A stretch of 64,000 bases of DNA from Epiperipatus broadwayi (lineage: Eukaryota > Onychophora > Udeonychophora > Euonychophora > Peripatidae). The stretch covers positions 3,971,149 through 4,035,148 of the forward strand of contig JAQFVV010012405.1 of the NCBI GenBank assembly GCA_028023455.1. Reading direction: 5' to 3'. This document shows positions 59,216-64,000 of the stretch, in pieces (positions within the stretch are counted from its first letter, which is position 1; every line of letters starts with the position of its first letter). The notes below the pieces were generated by a model. It made no database searches. It had not been told where the DNA came from and saw only the letters and a program-made list of their open reading frames with translations. The position numbers and the translations under genes were made by a program.

Positions 59216-59482
59216 GATTGTAATAGTTCAAACAGCAAATACTTATCCACATCATCACCACCTACATCAACTGAGACTGAATCATACAGAAACCAAAGAC
59301 AACAGCAAAAAACCTGGAACAAGTACATCAAGTGAAAATAATGACCACCAAATTGAAGACAACTACAAGGAACTAGTTCATCAAACAAGAGAAGAACACA
59401 ATAAACCTGAGAAACCAACAAAGCAGACAACATGTCATTCAAGTCATCTCAATGACTACATTCTCCAGGGTTAAATTTAGCT

Positions 59483-59492
59483 GGGGGAGGGA
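59483..59492 (+). promoter_or_regulatory. Polypurine tract of the deleted gypsy element
   Basis: GGGGGAGGGA directly before TGACATATCT; a plus-strand primer site followed by a TG-starting LTR. Confidence 0.55.
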
Positions 59493-61029
59493 TGACATAT
59501 CTGACCTTACCTTCAGAAGTATACAAGTCCAGATTCTTTCTTTCTCTCATCAGATTGAACATGCATTGTGTAATCATAAGAACAACCAATGTATAATCAT
59601 GGTCAAAGAGTAAAAACAAGTATGGCCAACATGTGAATAAAATCCTACCATTGTTTAGACTCTGAATCCAATTGCTGCAGTAAGGTAAGAGGTCTGGCAA
59701 TAAATAATCAATCTTTTTGGATGCAAATTAGACAACAACTGTCTACCTATGTAACTGAATGTGCTCTTCATTGAAACCACTTCTAACAACAATGGTGTTT
59801 TTACTCTATTCACTACTGATACATCTATGCAGTGAGATAAGTCTGATGCTACAACTATGGAAGTCATGGGGAAATCTGTCTTGTACAGCCAGAAGAGTCA
59901 TTTAACAAACTCAGGGCAAGCTGTCCAGTACAGCTGTAAGAATTAAGACTAGAACTCATGAGGCAAACTCATATATACAGTTGGAAGTGAGTCGATCATT
60001 TTGACATTATGCCTACAGTTTATCATAGATGATTTAAATATTGTGTTGGGAAATGTTTATGATGGTTTATTCTTGCTAAGTTTGTTTAGATTAGTGATAT
60101 TGTACTACTGCTAATTTTGCACTTGTAGATAAGGGTGGACATTTGCTTACCCCATTACTTTGCCTATCCTATTTATTGGTGTTAGTGATAGGATATTGAA
60201 GGCATGTATGTCATGACCTCCATCTTCAATTGTTCTTAATATTATCAGAGTACTTTTTGAAATGATAATGGTGTTAATATTTATAGCAAGAATATTGAAT
60301 GTGCAAAGACTTTTATAAAACATTCTTTGTTTAAACAAATGTAGTTATTTTGTATAGACATAGAAAATTATACATCCTTCCCAATTTTATGTTGTTCTTT
60401 GATTGACAACATAATTTCTTAAACACGTAAATGAAAATTTCTTATATTAATGATATATTTAGAAGGATATTCAGATTTTATATAGAGAACTTCATTTATT
60501 CATAGGTGATAAGATATTTTTGTTAAGAATTTTAATTGATTATTAAAATATTATTATAATTATTGTTATTTTGTAATATATGAACTCCTAAGAGGTTTAT
60601 AATTATTATATTTGATATTATTAAATAAAATGTTGATTTTATTCTTAATTTCTGACTTTGTCTTCATTATCATCATCTGTGTAATTAGGAAATCTAAATC
60701 ACACAAGTATAATAACATTTTAATTATAAGAGTACATAGTATATAAAAATCACTTCATTAATGTTCATATTTTATCTCAATGGTTTGAGATTATTATAGA
60801 TTATCTTTATTTTAATTGCAAGAAAGCTTGATATAATCTTTGAGTATAAAAAAATTTCTTTCTTATTCATTACATCACTAGTGTTATAACATGTTGTTGG
60901 ATAAAAGTCAATGAATTAAAAAAAAGTCTCATTACTATGTTATAACCACATCTATTTAGTTGTAATTCATATTTAAAATAATTGCATAATAAGAAATTAT
61001 GTCTTATAGTATATGATGTTATAGTAATG
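59493..61029. other. Probable 3' LTR start and non-coding DNA
   Basis: The first part should be LTR sequence of the deleted gypsy element; AATAAAATGTTGATTTTATTC near 60,625 could be its polyadenylation region. No duplicate of this LTR occurs in the window, so its end cannot be fixed. No gene seen. Confidence 0.4.
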
Positions 61030-61060
61030 ATAGGATTTGAACCTGGGCTAGAAAATTATA
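61030..61060 (-). repeat. SINE B-box relic
   Basis: On the minus strand TAGCCCAGGTTCAAATCCTA is an excellent tRNA B box (GGTTCAAATCC). GAACCTGGGC is shared with the SINE at 11,297-11,390. No A box was found upstream, so only a fragment remains. Confidence 0.5.
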
Positions 61061-61153
61061 CATTTTGTATAAAATAGACTTACCTGGTTTTGGAAAGTGG
61101 GCATGCAGCAAATAGCAATGCCTGCTTGGTCAATCAGTTGGGTTATAATATAT

Positions 61154-61951
61154 ATGAAAAACAAAAAACAAGTTAAAAACTTGCTAACGCTTGTATTTAT
61201 GTCAACAGATGGTGTTCTACCAAAAACACCATCAAGCGTATGTTTATATAAACATCAGAGCATGCATTCACTATTTCTAACTTTAATTCCACTTTCAGAT
61301 CATGATTTCAAGCTATTTGTTATCGTCAGTGAAAGACAGGAATTTTAGAAACTAGATCTAAACACAAACTCTGAGCGTTTATGAAACAGTTTCTATTCAG
61401 CTTGCAAGCGTGAATCTTTTAGACACGTAATGTCTTCAAACTCAGCATAGCAAGCAAGATAGCTTCATGGGTCTGATCTCAGTTCAGCATCACCACATAG
61501 TAGAAGCCTCTGCAATATATATCATTGCTAGAAAGACCTCAAAGGTACATTTATGAAAAACAAAAAACAAGTTAAAAACTTGCTAATGCTTGTATTTATG
61601 TCAACAGATGGCGTTCTACCAAAAACACCAACAAGCGTATGTTTACATAAATGTCAGAGCATGCATTCACTATCTCTAACTTTAATTCCACTTTCAGATC
61701 ATGATTTCAAGCTATTTTCTATCGTCAGTGAAAGACAAGAATTTTAGAAACTAGATCTAAACACAAACTCTGAGCATTTATGAAACAGTTTCTATTCAGC
61801 TTGCAAGCGTGAATCTTTTAGACACGTAATGTCTTCAAACTCAGCATAGCAAGCCAGATAGCTACATGGGTCTGATCTCAGTTCAGCATCACCACATAGT
61901 AGAAGCCTCTGAAATATATATCATTGCTAGAAAGACCTCAAAGGTACATTT
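61154..61951. repeat. Tandem duplication, two 399 bp units
   Basis: Unit 1 starts ATGAAAAACAAAAAACAAG at 61,154 and unit 2 at 61,553; a third start at 61,952 is cut after about 12 bp. The units differ at few positions. Open frames of 83 and 64 codons, sharing LTLVFMSTDGVLPKT-like and LIPLSDHDFKLF text, follow from the duplication; there is no independent evidence that they are coding. The core GTCTTCAAACTCAGC is shared with the foldback arms at 53.2 and 53.4 kb. Confidence 0.92.
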
Positions 61952-61964
61952 ATGAAAAACATAA

Positions 61965-62092
61965 ACTAGAAACTAGTCAGGGAATATTGAATGAGTAAGC
62001 ATTAGATAGGGATTTTATGCACCAATTTTCTTGCACACATTGATTACTATGGCTTACACTGGATCGTATTCCTGTATGGAGAGTTTCCTACT
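61965..62092 (+). repeat. Dispersed repeat R4, diverged copy
   Basis: AGAAACTAGTCAGGGAATATTG followed by AAGCATTAGATAGGGATTTTATG, CACATTGATTACT and TGTATGGAGAGTTT match R4. It begins immediately after the third, truncated start of the tandem unit. Confidence 0.7.
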
Positions 62093-62436
62093 GTGTATAC
62101 ATAAAATACATAGTCACATTGCATTTTTAAAATATATTGCATACTTATCAATATAAAAAACAGGTAGATAGTTTTATTATGTTACAGTCTTTAAAACTAA
62201 TCTTATTCCTAAAGAAATTTTTTATCACTTCCACATGAATTCAGGTATCATGCTGCTTTTCCAGAAACAATTAAATTCAAGTTTATTCTCGCCTTTTGCT
62301 AAATTGTAGATAGAATGATCAATTCAAGAATAATATAGTTAAAAATTCTTTCTGTTACTTCTCCATGACATAATATTCCAAGCAATTAACCTCTTGTTAA
62401 TTGAGAAAATATTCAGGTGTGAAATCCTGCACAGTT

Positions 62437-62500
62437 TGGTACAGTGGTAGAGTGGCAGATTTTGGAACTTAGCATCCAAGGATCAGACCAGCTCTGTCAT
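62437..62500 (+). repeat. tRNA-like SINE head
   Basis: TTTGGTACAGTGGTAGAGTGG is a good Pol III A box and D-arm. CCAAGGATCAGACCAG about 35 bp later is a mutated B box. It is not a functional tRNA because the stems do not pair. It precedes an R4 copy of opposite orientation, so the two are probably separate insertions. Confidence 0.5.
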
Positions 62501-62587
62501 TTCCAGCAATCAAATATCCTATGAACTTAAACCATTAAGCATCACATGATCACCATCTCTTATACTAGCACATAATTGCTTATAAAT

Positions 62588-62695
62588 AAGGCAAAACTCT
62601 CCATACAGTAGTGCCACCATGTGCCAACCAGAGTAATCAATGGATGCCAGAAGACATGTGCATAAAATCCCTATCTAATGCCTGCTCATCCAATG
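62588..62695 (-). repeat. Dispersed repeat R4, inverted copy
   Basis: GCAAAACTCTCCATACAGTAG and ATGGATGCCAGAAGACATG, AAAATCCCTATCTAATGCC are the reverse complement of R4 blocks. With the plus-strand copy at 62,865 it forms an inverted pair about 170 bp apart. Confidence 0.78.
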
Positions 62696-62864
62696 CCTAA
62701 TAGGATAGTGGTGGCTATGGTTGTTAAAGAGCCAAAGACACCAAAATTTATGGGTGCTGAACTGAGTTCAGACCCATATGACTATATAAGCTATTGAGCT
62801 TAGATTTAATTCTCATACTTTTATAGTTAAGTAGAGATAAAAGATGGTTGCTGGAGAGTTGCAT

Positions 62865-63053
62865 TACATCCTAAGATCTAGGTGCAGTGCTCTCAGATCC
62901 AAAGCTCCTCAATGATGAAGGCCACAAGCCAGAAACTAGTCTGGGGATATTGGATGAGTAGGCATTAGATAGGGATTTTATGCACAAGGCTTCTGGCATC
63001 CATTGATTACCCTGGTTGGCACTATTGTATGGAGTTTTGCCTTGTTTATCTTA
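62865..63053 (+). repeat. Dispersed repeat R4, best preserved copy
   Basis: Closely matches 35,568-35,770 from ACATCCTAAGATCTAGGTGCAG through TGTATGGAGTTTTGCCTTG. Small deletions distinguish the copies. Confidence 0.78.
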
Positions 63054-64000
63054 TGAACTTCTGAGCAATAAAGCCACTTGATTATTGAATTTGTAAAACT
63101 ATAGACAATAATAATTGTACGATTGAATCAGTTTCTAGCTTCTTAATACAATATTAATTATTAATAGCATTTATAACTAAAGACTTTCTTTTATGTATTT
63201 TTAACTTTCTTTTATCTTATTACTTTTACTCATTTAGATTATGAAAGAGTCAAGTAATGGTGAGCCCCTCATGCCATTAGATATATTTCTACTGTGTTTT
63301 TTGTGAAAACATATTTACTGCTTCTGATGTAATATTTTGTTTCATTTCTAACTTTTATTTTCCATATTTGTCTGCTTTTTAAAAAATCTTTTGGAGTTAG
63401 AATAACTATATTCATTTGTGAATAAAATAATAGTGATGATGATCTTCATTTAGCTAAGTAAACGATGAACGTACTAACCACTAAATCTGTCAATTAGCCT
63501 TACGTACGCGCGCGCGCACACTGGCATTTAAAACTGTTTAAGTAAAGCTTTTAGACTTCGTTTTAGACTTTATTACTTTTAGTTGCGGGGGGGAGGGGGG
63601 CATATTTCAGACAAAAAACTATTTTTAAAAGAAATTGACTAAAAAGTACATCCCACGAGTACAATCTTTTTATTATTTATCAATGTGTCTTATGCAAAAT
63701 AAATTTTTGCCTTTGGGAACAAACTCCGACTAATAGATTCTTTTAATACAAGGGAAATAAACGTAGCAGCGTCTCAAATAACTTCGTTTATCTTTCTGGA
63801 GAAAAATATAGCTTTCACCACTTACTTCTAACCTAACATGCAATTGTTAATTAGGCCTCAATGAACGTTATTGTATTAACTAATGCAAGTAAAGCTGGAG
63901 GCTAAGAAAACTGTTTTATCCTTATTGCTTTTTCTTCTCATCAAAATGAGATAAATGTGTGGCCAGGTCATGAAATTTGACTATTGAGAGGAAGATATTA
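63054..64000. other. Non-coding stretch with (CG)n and a G run
   Basis: No gene recognised. A short CGCGCGCGCG run lies near 63,506, a G7-A-G6 run at 63,587-63,600, and a minus-strand tRNA-like word AGTGGTTAGTAC near 63,470-63,484. Confidence 0.45.

Larger units (their letters stand above)
57943..60650 (+). mobile_element. Internally deleted gypsy element of K02A2.6-like type
   Basis: Gag, zinc knuckles and protease are followed directly by the integrase C-terminal tail; RT, RNase H and the integrase core are missing between about 58,951 and 59,000. A G-rich polypurine tract (GGGGGAGGGAT, 59,483-59,492) precedes TGACATATCTGACC, the probable start of a 3' LTR. The far end of that LTR was not found and 60,650 is only an upper guess; the 5' LTR was not recognised either. 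This element is unrelated to the nested pair: it has zinc knuckles and a different Gag. Confidence 0.72.

Noticed and set aside
61097-61747. Paired frames of 83 and 64 codons
   Set aside because: Similarity between them follows from the 399 bp tandem duplication and is not independent evidence of coding.
62437-62510. Possible tRNA gene
   Set aside because: A-box-like D-arm is good, but the acceptor, anticodon and T stems do not pair and the B box is mutated; a SINE relic is more likely.

Overview
This window looks like nuclear DNA of an invertebrate animal. It is extremely AT-rich, full of simple repeats, and dominated by eukaryotic transposable elements: an RTE-like LINE, Ty3/gypsy LTR elements, a Penelope-like fragment, tRNA-derived SINE pieces, a pogo-like MITE and foldback elements. 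There is no operon structure, and I found no convincing host gene, rRNA or intact tRNA. Nearly all protein evidence is broken transposon coding sequence. The species cannot be told from this sequence alone.

Layout. 1-10.4 kb is AT-rich intergenic DNA with a three-unit tandem repeat, microsatellites, short dispersed repeats, SINE heads and a relatively CpG-rich stretch at 5.37-6.48 kb. 10.47-11.89 kb is a 5'-truncated LINE (minus strand) carrying a SINE with a 10 bp target duplication. 11.99-16.50 kb holds two direct copies of an unidentified 1.9 kb unit. 18.55-19.52 kb is a non-autonomous pogo-like DNA element with TA target site. 21.76-24.75 kb is a nearly full-length but decayed second LINE copy, interrupted by a short repeat. 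24.8-37.8 kb is mostly featureless AT-rich DNA with a few dispersed repeats and a long CTAT/CTGT microsatellite.

The centrepiece is 37.85-52.88 kb: a Ty3/gypsy element on the plus strand (LTRs of about 1.93 and 1.95 kb, ATAT target duplication) into which a related Ty3/gypsy element inserted on the minus strand (44,281-50,914, GCGT target duplication). The insertion lies 11 bp outside the outer element's 3' LTR. Both encode Gag (without a zinc knuckle), protease, reverse transcriptase, RNase H and integrase. The outer element has lost a catalytic Asp in RT, RNase H and integrase; the inner one keeps these residues but carries stops and frameshifts.

53.0-64 kb contains a 636 bp foldback element, a 171 bp palindromic element, a Penelope-like GIY-YIG fragment, Gag fragments of the same gypsy lineage, an internally deleted K02A2.6-like gypsy element (Gag, zinc knuckles and protease joined to the integrase tail), a 399 bp tandem duplication, and several copies of a short interspersed repeat. 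I found no candidate for a new host system. The most informative structures are the nested gypsy pair, the 1.9 kb duplicated unit and several repeat families that may not be catalogued.
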